Shown: positions 18,101 to 27,326 of the stretch, in pieces
How positions within the stretch are numbered: the first letter of the stretch is position 1
How the letters are laid out: each line of letters opens with the position of its first letter
NCBI RefSeq assembly: GCF_041505935.1
Contig: NZ_CP140110.1
DNA from: Fervidobacterium_A thailandense
Lineage (GTDB): Bacteria > Thermotogota > Thermotogae > Thermotogales > Fervidobacteriaceae
Direction: 5' to 3' (one strand)
DNA length: 64,000 bases
Program-made: the position numbers and the translations under genes
The notes under the pieces: model-generated
What the model was told of the DNA's origin: nothing
Database searches by the model: none
The model's input: the letters and a program-made list of their open reading frames with translations, nothing else

Positions 18101-18496
18101 TTAAGAAACCACGCGTGAAAATGGAATCGCGTAACCCGAATCGTTTTGGATACCTATGTACGTCCCGAGACTGAGTAACTCTGAGTTCGTCCTCAACACC
18201 ATCCATCCAAACGGGACGTTCGTGTGCCAGTAGCCTCGTCCCAGCAAAACGAGAATTTGTTCCTCACTGGGCAAACCACCGTACACTTTTGGAACAAAAA
18301 GCGATTCGTACACGTAACCTTCGACGTTGAAAACCGAAAGGTTTTTGAGAAACACCCGGAACCTTAGGTTGAAAGCCCCGATCAGGTCCAGAATTGGCTG
18401 AGTCGATACCTCGAAAAGACCTGATGAATAACCCAAGGCCGTAAATTCAACAAAAAAACCTGCCCGGTGTGGCGGAACAATACTTGGAACGAATGA
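18101..18496 (-). pseudogene. Open frame downstream of the propeller gene, start unclear, possibly partial
   Basis: The frame opens after a TAA near 18497 and runs to a stop at 18101. The first standard start codon is a TTG at 18436 with no ribosome site, which would give 111 residues. Translation shows protein-like composition (VEGYVYESLFVPKVYGGLPS, VLLGRGYWHTNVPFGWMVL) and continues upstream of that TTG as VPPHRAGFFVEFTALGYSSG, so the N-terminus seems lost or uses an unusual start. I do not recognise the family. It lies just after the broken beta-propeller gene and could belong to the same decaying locus. Confidence 0.4.
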
Positions 18497-18541
18497 CAGA
18501 TTCCCGAGACCCTTTTAATCAACACGATCAACGGGTGGTGG

Positions 18542-20332
18542 TCAATACGACTCACCATACCTCCCCGTGTTTCTGATATTTCCACGGAACTTCGGCCAGT
18601 TGAACTTGGCTAAACCGTACGAATCCGTATAAACCGCGTAGAGCCAACCGTCCAAACCACCAATGTGGAGAGTACCGTCCGCTTCGATCGTTGGGCTCGA
18701 CCTGATCCCGTAACTAATGCGGAACGCTGAACGCCACTTCAGTGAACCGTCAGACCTGACGGCGTAGACGTAACCGTTGCTACTACCAAAATATATCGTT
18801 CCATCCGTCCCAATTACCGGTGTGGAGAGAATTGACGCACCCGTCGGATAACTCCACTTAACCGTCCCGTAAGTTGCGATGGCTTTTAGATTTCCGTCCA
18901 TGTCACCTACGTAGATGGTACCGTCGGGACCAACGACCGGACTCGAGTACGGATTCTGAGCAAAGGAAGTGCTTTTGAAACGTACGGGCACTTTCCACCG
19001 CTGAGTTCCCCAAGAGTAAATTGCGTACAGGTAATTGTCCCTACTACCGACGTATATCGTACCATCCGAAGCAATCGCGGGACTCGCGTAAATCCCACCA
19101 CCGGTGGTAAAACGCCACTTCTCCGTACCATCGGGTTTAATCGCGTACAAGTTGCCATCCTCGCTACCTACATAGATTGTTCCGTCATAGCCAATCGCCG
19201 GGCTTGAGTATATAGCCCCAGCCGTTTCAAAGTCCCACTTTATCGTCCCGTCCGGCTTTATGGCATAAAGATAACCGTCCGCACTTCCGACGTAGATGTT
19301 ACCAGAGGAATCCACCGCTGGACTTGACTCGACCGGACCGTCAGTTTTGAACCGCCACTTCAACCTTCCATCCTCATCGAGTGCGTAAACGATACCGTCA
19401 GTACTCCCAAAATAGATAGTATCACCAGTTCATTCACTTTTTACCGCAGGACTCGATAGGACTTGACCGTTCACGGTGTACCACCACTTCAACGTCCCAT
19501 CCGGTGTTATGGCGTAAAGTGTGTCAAGGCTTCCGACGTAAATTGTCCCGTCACTACCGATCGCCGGGCTGGAGATTATACTTGGTGAATACCCGGAAGT
19601 CAGATATTTCCACTTGACTTCCCCGATTGGTACCTCGGTTGTGAAACTCCAAATTGGACTTTCGGCCCTCCCACCTTTGCTGTCCTTGGCAACCACTCTC
19701 CAGTAGTACTTTGTGCCGTACTTCAGCTTACCGGGGCTGTACTCCTTTGAAGTTAAACCGGTGGCTATCAAAGGTGGAGGGCTAAATTCTCCAAACTGGA
19801 GATCGAACGTCAACATGTCTCCATCCGGATCAAACGCATCCCATCTGAGAACGGGATTGACAGTCACACCGGTGGTACCATTGCTCGGTGTTGGGCTTCC
19901 GGTGAATCGTGGCAGGTAGTTTGATGCTGTTGTGAACTCCCAAAGATCACCCTCGGCGTACTCGTTTTTGCTATCCCACACAACGACACGCCAGTAATAC
20001 TTCTTATTCTTCGTTAACAGTTCGTACTTGCCGGAAAGTTCGATGTGCGAGTTTAAAATTTTTGAAGCGATAAGCTCCAAATTGGTGGCAGATTCGCCAA
20101 AGTAGACATCGAAACGTAGCGTATCAAAGAAATTCGGATCCCTTGCACTCCAGCTAAGCTTCAGTTTGTATCCGTCCACGTTTGTTGCCCCGTTAGCAGG
20201 GGACGGATTGTAAGGCTTTTCCGGTGGTAGATTCACACTTGGCCCGCAACCTACCATCGAAAACACCCACAACACAACGATCAAAAATGCACAGATGTAC
20301 ACGCATTTCGCGGGGAATTTCTTTAATTTCGT
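18542..20332 (-). pseudogene. Broken lipoprotein gene: fibronectin-III-like domains plus PQQ-type beta-propeller
   Basis: One continuous reading frame is interrupted by a single in-frame TGA at 19430-19432. Before it come a lipoprotein-type signal (CVYICAFLIVVLWVFSMVGC, lipobox ending at Cys), two Ig/Fn3-like modules (both ending in YYWRVV.KDSK...W.FTT) and the first propeller blade. After it the same frame continues with TGDTIYFGSTDGIVYALDEDG and about seven more blades of the form DGTIYVGS.DG.LYAI.PDGT.KW. GGAGG stands 8 nt before an ACG codon (20332-20330), exactly where a start is expected, so the start may also be mutated (or translation begins at an ATG at 20380). An intact relative would be an outer-surface or periplasmic binding lipoprotein of ~600 residues. 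Confidence 0.8.
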
Positions 20333-20444
20333 GAAGACCACCTCCTTTGTGAGGATTCTTACCTGCAATCTGTCTACCATTTCTTTTGACCATCCTTACA
20401 CTAAATTCGTTCGTTAATGTACTTATTCGCTTTCAGTAGATATA

Positions 20445-20474
20445 TTGAATCGGTGCAAGTTTTTTTGCTATAAT
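20445..20474 (+). promoter_or_regulatory. Promoter of the sigma-like gene
   Basis: TTGAAT (20445-20450) and a perfect TATAAT (20469-20474) are 18 nt apart with a T-rich spacer. The palindrome at 20477-20492 begins 2 nt after the -10, covering the expected transcription start. Confidence 0.75.
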
Positions 20475-20476
20475 AA

Positions 20477-20492
20477 GTATACATTTGTATAC
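20477..20492. promoter_or_regulatory. Operator-like perfect palindrome
   Basis: GTATACA-TT-TGTATAC is a perfect 7-2-7 dyad over the predicted +1 of the sigma-like gene. The position suits a repressor that blocks initiation. The repressor is unknown, and it could be self-regulation or control of the divergent lipoprotein gene as well. Confidence 0.6.
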
Positions 20493-20544
20493 AACACCTA
20501 AACTCCTATCCCAACTTTTGGGCTACCAAGAAAGGGGGAAAAGC

Positions 20545-20922
20545 ATGAGTAGGGAAACGGCTCGGCTGTCGCAACAACAAGTCGCTGACTGGCACAAGAA
20601 AGTTCTGAGTTACGCACACTTAGTTGAGAGATGGACGAAGTATTTCTGGGGGATCAACCGTCATTATCTCTATTCCTTCGAGGACCTTGAACAAACCGTC
20701 TGGTATATTCTCATGTGTGGGCTCAGAGAATTCGACGGACGGGGAAATGAGGAAAAATTTCTACACCAGTACATTAGAAACAAATGCGTGTCAATCTTTG
20801 TGTACAAACGAAAACCGCCAAAGTGTACCGACGCGCCCTTCACACCGCTGAGAATGGATTACGTTTCTCCCGATGACTCAAACCAAATAAACGCACTGTT
20901 CTACTCCGAGTGGGAAGATTGA
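20545..20922 (+). CDS. Small sigma-70 region-2-like protein
   Basis: This is a 125-residue protein. Residues ~20-85 follow the region 2 pattern of sigma-70 factors: a long helix (VLSYAHLVERWTKYFWG), then YSFEDLEQTVWYILMCGLREFDGRGNEEKFLHQYIRNKC, comparable to the DLxQEx..AL..FD....F..Y..... core-binding and -10 recognition helices. The remaining C-terminus is short, basic then acidic, and there is no region 4 helix-turn-helix. It may be an anti-sigma decoy, a mini sigma factor or a relic. AAGGGGGA precedes the ATG. A promoter with operator and a strong terminator frame it as a single-gene unit. The family call is by eye only. Confidence 0.6.
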   Translation: MSRETARLSQQQVADWHKKVLSYAHLVERWTKYFWGINRHYLYSFEDLEQTVWYILMCGLREFDGRGNEEKFLHQYIRNKCVSIFVYKRKPPKCTDAPFTPLRMDYVSPDDSNQINALFYSEWED

Positions 20923-20942
20923 ACATTCGTTGCGAATAATAA

Positions 20943-20980
20943 AAAGAACGTGGCACTGAATGTGCCACGTTCTTTGTTTA
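20943..20980. terminator. Bidirectional intrinsic terminator
   Basis: A 14-bp perfect stem (AAAGAACGTGGCAC / GTGCCACGTTCTTT) with loop TGAAT is flanked by A- and T-rich runs. It lies between the convergent ends of the sigma-like gene and the outer-membrane gene and can serve both. Confidence 0.9.
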
Positions 20981-20988
20981 AAATGACC

Positions 20989-22467
20989 TCACCACTTCAG
21001 AGATACCGTAAGGCCCAAGTAGTGATTTTCAAGGTTCACCGTTTTGTACAGCAATGTAAAATTTTTGAAATTTGCCCTTGCTGTTAACAGATGATATCCT
21101 TGTTCTCCAGCTCTTTCCGGAGTTGTGGCACCCGGTTCGGAAACATTTCCCGGCCAGCTATCCCAAAACCATTTCCATCTAATCGTCTCACCGTCCTTTA
21201 CCAGTCCCTTTATCAGATAGTTGTACTCCAGCGAATAACCCACCTCTCCAAGGCAACTCTCAAAACCCAGGGAGAACATCTTCGCGTCCGGGCCGTAAAT
21301 AAAGCCGAGTGGATAGTCCACCAAAAACCGAGTGGGTGGGAAATTCTGGATGTAGAATTTTCGCACGTTAATCCTGAGGTATGGTAGGTAGTTTGTTACG
21401 TACATCCACTCCGAGACGTAAGCGTATTCGAGCCAAAGATTGTGGTTCTCAGATTTCAAGTTGATACCAACGTTGTACGCGTAGGCTCCGGGCTTGTAAC
21501 TCGAGCCTACTTCCGTTGGGCTGACGAAATCGTCCATAAAAAACTCACCGTAAAAGTTTACACTATTTCTGTACCACAATGAAAAATCGATACCGCCTGC
21601 TACGTTGCTGTATCCCTCTCCGTAAGTGTTGTGGTAAAAGACTGCCGGACTCAAATCGATCAAGTCCGGATACTTACCGCCGACCACGTTAATTTCTCCG
21701 ATTCCCACACGGAGGGCAAAATCATTTGAAAAATTCCTGTGAAAATCCAGGCGGTGAGCAAAAATGTACTTCGAAGGTTCAAAAAAATACTGTCCCGCCA
21801 TGTGTTGGTCTGAATAACTTCGCTGTATCTCGTACTCGGGGGGAGTCAAGAGTTGATAAGACGGAATCGCATGGAACGTGAATACAAAGTCACTAAATCG
21901 GATCATAAACGTTATATTGTCGAAAGGTGAGACAGGTGCGACGGAAACCGGGTACCTTGCATTCCCCCAGGATATTTTGAACCTTCCAACTGCAATGAAG
22001 AAGTTATCGCTCGCATAGTAAAGATAAGCTTCGCTTGGAAAATTCAGATCGATTGAAAGATCCAACGGTACGTTGTGAAGCGTCTCCAGGGTCCTTAACT
22101 TGTTCTGATACTCCTTTTGCAAGGAAAGGTTCACAAAGAAACAAAAACTGTCGTTTCCAAGGCTCAAGTCGAGTTCTAAAAGCTTTGGAAGTTCCTCTTG
22201 CAAATAGAAAACCCCCTCGGCAGGGTTCGTTGGCGTACCCCAAGCGTACGAATACTTCCGCACCAAATCGGATGGCCACTTTGAAATGTTCAACGAGAAG
22301 TTTATTCTTGCAGAAGCACTGCTGGAGCTTTCGCACGTTGGATTTTCCCAAATCCTCGGAACAGGCCGAGCCCCGAAATATTCAGCAGAATAAACCAGCG
22401 TAGAAAATCCTGTGTTTGAAAAAGCGAAAAGTATTAACACAAAAGCCCAAGATCGCAACCTTTCCAT
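20989..22467 (-). CDS. Predicted outer-membrane beta-barrel protein
   Basis: This is a 492-residue exported protein. The ATG at 22467 (AAAGGAGG 6 nt upstream) starts a clear signal peptide, MERLRSWAFVLILFAF..., cleaved near VYSAEYFG. The mature part is aromatic-rich with alternating hydrophobic strands, many Tyr/Trp and Asn/Gly turns, and ends with paired strands (ANFKNFTLLYKTVN and HYLGLTVSLKW) finishing in an aromatic residue, as barrels do. I recognise no named family. In Thermotogae such proteins populate the toga outer membrane. It is probably the second gene of a unit with pgeF. Confidence 0.65.
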   Translation of the reverse strand: MERLRSWAFVLILFAFSNTGFSTLVYSAEYFGARPVPRIWENPTCESSSSASARINFSLNISKWPSDLVRKYSYAWGTPTNPAEGVFYLQEELPKLLELDLSLGNDSFCFFVNLSLQKEYQNKLRTLETLHNVPLDLSIDLNFPSEAYLYYASDNFFIAVGRFKISWGNARYPVSVAPVSPFDNITFMIRFSDFVFTFHAIPSYQLLTPPEYEIQRSYSDQHMAGQYFFEPSKYIFAHRLDFHRNFSNDFALRVGIGEINVVGGKYPDLIDLSPAVFYHNTYGEGYSNVAGGIDFSLWYRNSVNFYGEFFMDDFVSPTEVGSSYKPGAYAYNVGINLKSENHNLWLEYAYVSEWMYVTNYLPYLRINVRKFYIQNFPPTRFLVDYPLGFIYGPDAKMFSLGFESCLGEVGYSLEYNYLIKGLVKDGETIRWKWFWDSWPGNVSEPGATTPERAGEQGYHLLTARANFKNFTLLYKTVNLENHYLGLTVSLKW

Positions 22468-22501
22468 CACATGCCTCCTTTTTCCCTTTGGCTTGCTTAC
22501 C

Positions 22502-22529
22502 GCTTGGTGTCCACCAAGCAAATTTTTTT
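22502..22529 (+). other. Hairpin followed by T tract between pgeF and the outer-membrane gene
   Basis: GCTTGGTG-TC-CACCAAGC is followed by AAATTTTTTT on the plus strand. Read that way it is a terminator, although no plus-strand gene leads into it. On the minus strand, where both neighbours are transcribed, the A-run comes first, so it would be an RNA hairpin in the leader of the outer-membrane gene rather than a stop. Confidence 0.5.
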
Positions 22530-23331
22530 AGATAATTCCCACCACACAAGCAAACCTCTTTTTCGTGCCTTCTTTCCTGTACGAATACAAAAGTTCGGTG
22601 TGTTTGAACGTATCTATCCCGGAAACCTCAACCCGGTTAACTCCTACACCCTCCAAGGTCCTGAGTACTGCCTTCCACAAATCGACGTATGTCTTGCCGT
22701 TCTTCTCACTCACCACCTCTCGACCGAACCTCAGGAAGAACTCCTCCGCAACCTCCGGCCCCACTTCGAAACTTTCCGGTCCGATCGACGGTCCGATCGT
22801 CACGAACAAATCCACAGGATCCACACCGAATTCCTCGTTCATCTTGAGCACAAGCTCCTTGCCAATTTCCAGGAGCGTACCACGCCAACCGGAGTGCGCA
22901 ACACCTACAACCTTTCTCACGGGATCGTAAGCAACAATCGCCATACAATCCGCGTACGTGGTCACAAGAAACAGATCCTTCTGGTTTGTCACCAACCCAT
23001 CGACTTCCCGCAACTTCCTCTCCCAGTACGGTGAGCCGATATCTTTGCTTGAAACAACGACCACGTTTTTGCCGTGAACCTGGTGCGAAAAAACGCACCT
23101 ACTCGGCTCAAAGCCGAACGCTTTGGCGAAGGTCTCAAAGTGCACGCAAAAGTTCGGATTGTTAAAAGATAAGTCAAGTTCCCCAAGCTCCTTTTTCAAT
23201 TCGGAGGTAGTTAGGACTCTTGTGGAAAAAACGTGAAACAGTTCCTCAAATTGTGACAGCAACGTTGAGCGTAAACCAACAAGTCCTTCACGCTCAAAGA
23301 TTTTGTAATTCCCCAACGTCCTCTCGTTCAT
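22528..23331 (-). CDS. pgeF: PgeF/YfiH-family laccase-domain protein (multicopper-like purine nucleosidase/peptidoglycan editing factor)
   Basis: This is a 267-residue protein. The family motifs are SHQVHGKNVVVV, TTYADCMAI, GVAHSGWRGTL, IGPSIGPESFEVG and DTFKHTELLYSYRKEG near the end. The His/Cys residues in these motifs bind a metal. Known members act on purine nucleosides (adenosine deaminase/phosphorylase activity), and E. coli YfiH limits errors in peptidoglycan precursor composition. ATG 23331 is chosen because GAGGTG lies 7 nt upstream. It has its own extended -10 promoter and is divergent from the MMPL exporter. Confidence 0.93.
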   Translation of the reverse strand: MNERTLGNYKIFEREGLVGLRSTLLSQFEELFHVFSTRVLTTSELKKELGELDLSFNNPNFCVHFETFAKAFGFEPSRCVFSHQVHGKNVVVVSSKDIGSPYWERKLREVDGLVTNQKDLFLVTTYADCMAIVAYDPVRKVVGVAHSGWRGTLLEIGKELVLKMNEEFGVDPVDLFVTIGPSIGPESFEVGPEVAEEFFLRFGREVVSEKNGKTYVDLWKAVLRTLEGVGVNRVEVSGIDTFKHTELLYSYRKEGTKKRFACVVGII

Positions 23332-23362
23332 CACGCCACACCTCGCATCGTGTACTAACTTA

Positions 23363-23371
23363 ATTATAACA
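23363..23371 (-). promoter_or_regulatory. Extended -10 promoter of pgeF
   Basis: On the minus strand TGTTATAAT is a perfect extended -10, about 32 nt before the pgeF start. No convincing -35 is present. Confidence 0.6.
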
Positions 23372-23391
23372 TTTCCGATACAACCTTCGTA

Positions 23392-23419
23392 TTGAAGAAC
23401 GCCGAAGGTGTGGTAGAAT
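23392..23419 (+). promoter_or_regulatory. Promoter of the MMPL-nadE unit
   Basis: TTGAAG (23392-23397) and TAGAAT (23414-23419), spacer 16 nt, with TG at the extended -10 position. Confidence 0.6.
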
Positions 23420-23458
23420 CTCTAATGATGCGTCTAAAACATGCGGGAGGCGTCAAAA

Positions 23459-25552
23459 TTGGACAGCAGGCTCGGCAGGCTCCTTTTTAGATACAAATTC
23501 ACACTCCTCGCGATAATTTTGTTTCTGTTGAGCGTTGTTGCCATCGTAAAGTTTGGCAAGATAGAAACGCGCATTGAAACCTTCCTCCCCGGTTACAAAC
23601 CAGGCCGTCCCATTGAGGAGATCGACAACCCAGCTGTGCAAAATTTCATAAAAATGGCCAAAAAGTTCGGTGACAAAGGCAGTTTAACGCTCATACTCGA
23701 ACTACCGGCTACCATCGATGAGAAACGTTCACTTGAAGAACTCCGCAGAGTGCACGAAAAAGTTGCTAAATTACCTGAAGTCGACACTGTAATTTCCATC
23801 CTCAACTACCCAGGTGCCCAGCAGTACATCACCGATGAAGGAATCGATTTCCAGAGCCTTCCCGAGCAACTTTACACGTTCCTCTCAAAAGACGGAAAGT
23901 ACGCACTGCTTGTGGCTCTTTTGAAGCTCAGAGGAGCGGAAGTTGAGGAAGATGTGGTACGCAGGATTACCAACGCCTTGAAAGGCGAGAAACTGGTGAC
24001 CATATCCGAAGCGCACGTCAACAACAAGCTCTTTGACGAGCTCCGTCGCTCAATGTACTTTTATCCTGCTGCTATGTTCGTTGTTGTGTTCGCAATCTTC
24101 TACTATCAGACTCGCTCGTTCAGGGCAACGGTACTCAGCCTCCTCATTCCTCTGGTCGCCTCAGTTTACACCTACGCGATTTACTTCCTAACCGGCAAAG
24201 TTCTAAACATCCTTACCTCGATGATAGCTTCTTTTTTACTGGTAATTGGTTCGGCCTATCCACTCCATTACTACAACGCAACGTTCAGGTCTCAAACCGT
24301 TAGAAAACACATCGGCGCGCCGATATTCTTCTCGATGCTCACCACCGCTATCGGTTTTCTCTCGTTCGTCTTTGTAAGGATACCTGCTTTTAGGGAATTC
24401 GGGCTTTACGTTTCGATTGGTCTGCTTCTAATCTTCCTGCTTACCATTACCGTTGGTGATGAGTTACTGAGACTTGCCAGGAAACGGGCAAAGGGTGATC
24501 CAAGGAGTTTAGGCGTAAGATTCTTCGGAAAACGCGTATCGTTGGTGATTCTCGCCCTCAGTGTGGTGCTCGTAGCAATCTCACCACTTGCCATATCGAG
24601 GATAAAAATAGGCCTGACGAACACGGACTACTTCTCAAGGGATTCCGAAGTTGTGCGAGCTTACAAACTCCTTGAGGAAAAATTCAACATGAAAGACAAC
24701 CTGTACGTTGTCCTGGAAAAAAAACAAGGCTACTTCTTGCCCATGGATAACAGGAATATCCAGGAAATCATCGAAAAACTCTCTGAAAACCCGTACGTTT
24801 CCGGTGTGGATTTTCCAACGAACGTTCCGGTGACCCTTCTCGTACTATCTTTGAGAAACCAACCACTCCTGAGACATTACATCGCCGATGGAAAGACGCT
24901 GAGACTCTCGGTGAAAATTACCAACGCCGGAAACGAGCATGTTGAAGAGCTACTCAACTACATTGAGAAAGTACTGGCCAACCAACCCTACAATTTCTAC
25001 GTGGCCGGTGCACCGCTCATCTGGAAAGCGGTCAACGACAGCATACTATCGAGCCAGATTCAAAGTTTGGTACTTACACTCGTGTTTGTGTTTCTTACCG
25101 TACTCTTCGCCTTCAGGAGCTTCAAAGAAGCACTCATCCTCATCATGCCCGTCAGCTTTGCGACGGTACTGAACTTCTTCTACATGAGCCTCTTCGGAAT
25201 GAAACTTGAAATCTCCACCGCGATCACCTCGAGTATAATCATCGGACTTGCTATAGACTACTCGATCCACATAGGCTACGATTATATAAAAACAAAAAAT
25301 CCGGAACTCACCGTTCAAAACGTTGGCCCGGCCATACTCGGGAACGCGCTCGGGATTGTCGGTGGTTTTCTGACGATGCTCGTAGGTGGTGAACTTGCTC
25401 TGTTCAAACGCGTGGGCCTTTTGGTGGCACTCGGCATATCGACCGCCACACTCCTCACGCTGATGGTGATGCCATACTTGCTCAGCTTGCCGCGAGCGAA
25501 CGAAAAGGCGGGTAAAGAAGTGAGCGAGTACTCGGAAGGTGGTGACATATGA
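23459..25552 (+). CDS. RND-superfamily (MMPL/patched-like) exporter
   Basis: This is a 697-residue membrane protein with 12 predicted helices in the 1+5+1+5 RND layout: helix 1 at the N-terminus, a large extracytoplasmic loop (ETFLPGYKPG... to about residue 200), a five-helix bundle, then the same again. The second bundle carries IIGLAIDYSIHIGYDY, with the acidic residue in helix 10 typical of MMPL/HpnN transporters. Such proteins export lipids or hydrophobic compounds. TTG 23459 is preferred (GGGAGG 8 nt before it). An ATG at 23441 has no ribosome site. The stop overlaps the nadE start by 4 nt, so translation is coupled. Confidence 0.87.
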   Translation: MDSRLGRLLFRYKFTLLAIILFLLSVVAIVKFGKIETRIETFLPGYKPGRPIEEIDNPAVQNFIKMAKKFGDKGSLTLILELPATIDEKRSLEELRRVHEKVAKLPEVDTVISILNYPGAQQYITDEGIDFQSLPEQLYTFLSKDGKYALLVALLKLRGAEVEEDVVRRITNALKGEKLVTISEAHVNNKLFDELRRSMYFYPAAMFVVVFAIFYYQTRSFRATVLSLLIPLVASVYTYAIYFLTGKVLNILTSMIASFLLVIGSAYPLHYYNATFRSQTVRKHIGAPIFFSMLTTAIGFLSFVFVRIPAFREFGLYVSIGLLLIFLLTITVGDELLRLARKRAKGDPRSLGVRFFGKRVSLVILALSVVLVAISPLAISRIKIGLTNTDYFSRDSEVVRAYKLLEEKFNMKDNLYVVLEKKQGYFLPMDNRNIQEIIEKLSENPYVSGVDFPTNVPVTLLVLSLRNQPLLRHYIADGKTLRLSVKITNAGNEHVEELLNYIEKVLANQPYNFYVAGAPLIWKAVNDSILSSQIQSLVLTLVFVFLTVLFAFRSFKEALILIMPVSFATVLNFFYMSLFGMKLEISTAITSSIIIGLAIDYSIHIGYDYIKTKNPELTVQNVGPAILGNALGIVGGFLTMLVGGELALFKRVGLLVALGISTATLLTLMVMPYLLSLPRANEKAGKEVSEYSEGGDI

Positions 25553-27303
25553 GAAATATAAGGATAGCCCTGGCACAAATTAACACGACCGTTGGCGACA
25601 TTCACGGAAACGAACGTAAGATTATCGACTACATCCAGCGAGCGCGTGAGCTGGGAGCAGATGTCGTTGCATTCCCAGAGCTTGCGATTACCGGTTACCC
25701 ACCCGAAGACTTGCTTTTAAAGAGTTACTTTGTCCAACGGAACCTCGAATCCCTCGAGCGGATAAGTAAGCACGCTGATAAGGACATCGTTGCCATCGTT
25801 GGATTTGTCGATTTCGATGACGACCTGTACAACGCCGCGGCTGTTTTACACAACGGACGTATCGTGGCAACGTACCGTAAAAACTACCTTCCGAACTACG
25901 GCGTCTTCGACGAAAAAAGATACTTTCAAGTCGGCCAGGAATGTCTCGTGTTGCAAATTCGGAATGTGAACGTGGGCATCACGATCTGTGAAGACATCTG
26001 GTATCCCGGTGGTCCGGCAAGACTCGAAAGCCTCATCGGTGATGCGCACGTATTGATTAACCTCTCAGCTTCACCGTATTACATGGGCAAACCTGCCTGG
26101 AGAGAAAAAATGCTCGCGGTCAGGGCCAACGATAACCAGTGTGCTATTGCTTACGTAAACGCCATCGGTGGCCAGGACGAACTTGTCTTCGACGGTTGTA
26201 GTCTCGTTATCGACGAGAAAGGTGAGATCTTAGCGCGTGCAAAACAGTACGAAGAAGACTTATTGGTTGCTGATGTGGACGTGGAAAAAATTGCACGCAC
26301 CAGATTGCACGACAATAGGAGAAGACAGGACAAACTCAACGTTCCGGAAACTGAACTTCGAAAAGTCCGGATCGCGAAAGTTGAAGACTTCCCGACCAAA
26401 CCTCACCACGGGGTCCACACCCCCAGTACCTCGTTCAAGATCGAACCGCTCCTTCCTGAGGTTGCGGAGGTTTACTGGGCACTCGTGCTCGCCACGCGCG
26501 ACTACATTCGAAAGAACGGTATGAATAAAGCCGTCATCGGGTTAAGTGGCGGAATGGACAGTTCACTCGTTGCGTGCATCGCCGTTGATGCCCTCGGCCC
26601 GGAAAACGTCATCGGTGTTTCCATGCCTGGTCCATTCTCATCCGAGCACAGCAAGGAGGACGCAAAACTCCTCGCCGAGAATTTAGGTATAAAATTTCTC
26701 ACCATCCCTATAACCGACGCTTACGAAACGTACCTGAAGCTTCTAAAACCTGTCTTCGGTGACCTACCATTTGACATTACCGAAGAGAACCTTCAAGCAC
26801 GCATCCGCGGAACGATACTAATGGCACTATCTAACAAATTCGGCTGGCTCGTGCTCACTACCGGGAACAAGAGCGAAGTCGCAACCGGTTACTCAACGCT
26901 GTACGGCGACACCGCGGGTGGTTATGCGGTCATAAAAGATGTTTACAAGACCTTTGTTTACAAACTCGGCCGTTACGTTAACGAAAAAGCTGGGCGAGAG
27001 ATAATCCCGGAGCGAGTATTCATCAAACCGCCCAGTGCTGAACTGAGGGAAAATCAAACGGACCAGGACAAACTCCCACCGTACGAAGTACTGGACGAGA
27101 TACTGAAACTCTACATCGAAGAGGAGATGAGCATCGACGAAATCGTAGCACACGGCTTTGACGAAGAAACGGTGAAAAAAGTTGCACGTATGGTTCACGC
27201 AAACGAATACAAACGGCGCCAGATGCCCCCCGGTCCAAAAGTTTCGGTACGCGCCTTTGGCAAAGACCGCCGCGTACCGATGACGAACAGGTTTGACGGA
27301 TAA
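25549..27303 (+). CDS. nadE: Glutamine-dependent NAD+ synthetase
   Basis: The 584-residue enzyme makes NAD from deamido-NAD with glutamine as amide donor. The N-terminal nitrilase-type glutaminase shows its Glu-Lys-Cys triad in FPELAITGYPPEDLL, YRKNYLPNYGVFDE and GITICEDIWYPGG. The C-terminal synthetase has the P-loop SGGMDSSL and TTGNKSEVATGYSTLYGDTAGGYAVIKD. Domain order and length match the bacterial two-domain form. It starts within the stop codon of the exporter gene (ATGA). Confidence 0.97.
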   Translation: MRNIRIALAQINTTVGDIHGNERKIIDYIQRARELGADVVAFPELAITGYPPEDLLLKSYFVQRNLESLERISKHADKDIVAIVGFVDFDDDLYNAAAVLHNGRIVATYRKNYLPNYGVFDEKRYFQVGQECLVLQIRNVNVGITICEDIWYPGGPARLESLIGDAHVLINLSASPYYMGKPAWREKMLAVRANDNQCAIAYVNAIGGQDELVFDGCSLVIDEKGEILARAKQYEEDLLVADVDVEKIARTRLHDNRRRQDKLNVPETELRKVRIAKVEDFPTKPHHGVHTPSTSFKIEPLLPEVAEVYWALVLATRDYIRKNGMNKAVIGLSGGMDSSLVACIAVDALGPENVIGVSMPGPFSSEHSKEDAKLLAENLGIKFLTIPITDAYETYLKLLKPVFGDLPFDITEENLQARIRGTILMALSNKFGWLVLTTGNKSEVATGYSTLYGDTAGGYAVIKDVYKTFVYKLGRYVNEKAGREIIPERVFIKPPSAELRENQTDQDKLPPYEVLDEILKLYIEEEMSIDEIVAHGFDEETVKKVARMVHANEYKRRQMPPGPKVSVRAFGKDRRVPMTNRFDG

Positions 27304-27326
27304 GCAAAGTGGGTAGGTGCTAAAAA

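Noticed and set aside
17862..18206. Two ~80-codon frames on opposite strands in the gap after the phosphoesterase
   Set aside because: No ribosome site, no motif, and composition like random translation.
19430..19432. Selenocysteine at the in-frame TGA of the propeller gene
   Set aside because: No cysteine or redox site is expected at this blade position, and no SECIS-like hairpin was evident immediately after the TGA.
22502..22529. Terminator for pgeF
   Set aside because: On the minus strand the T tract would have to follow the hairpin. Instead an A run precedes it, so it does not fit termination in that direction.
25046..25576. 176-residue minus-strand frame opposite the MMPL/nadE junction
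   Set aside because: It is antisense to two well-supported genes and has His/Arg-rich shadow composition.
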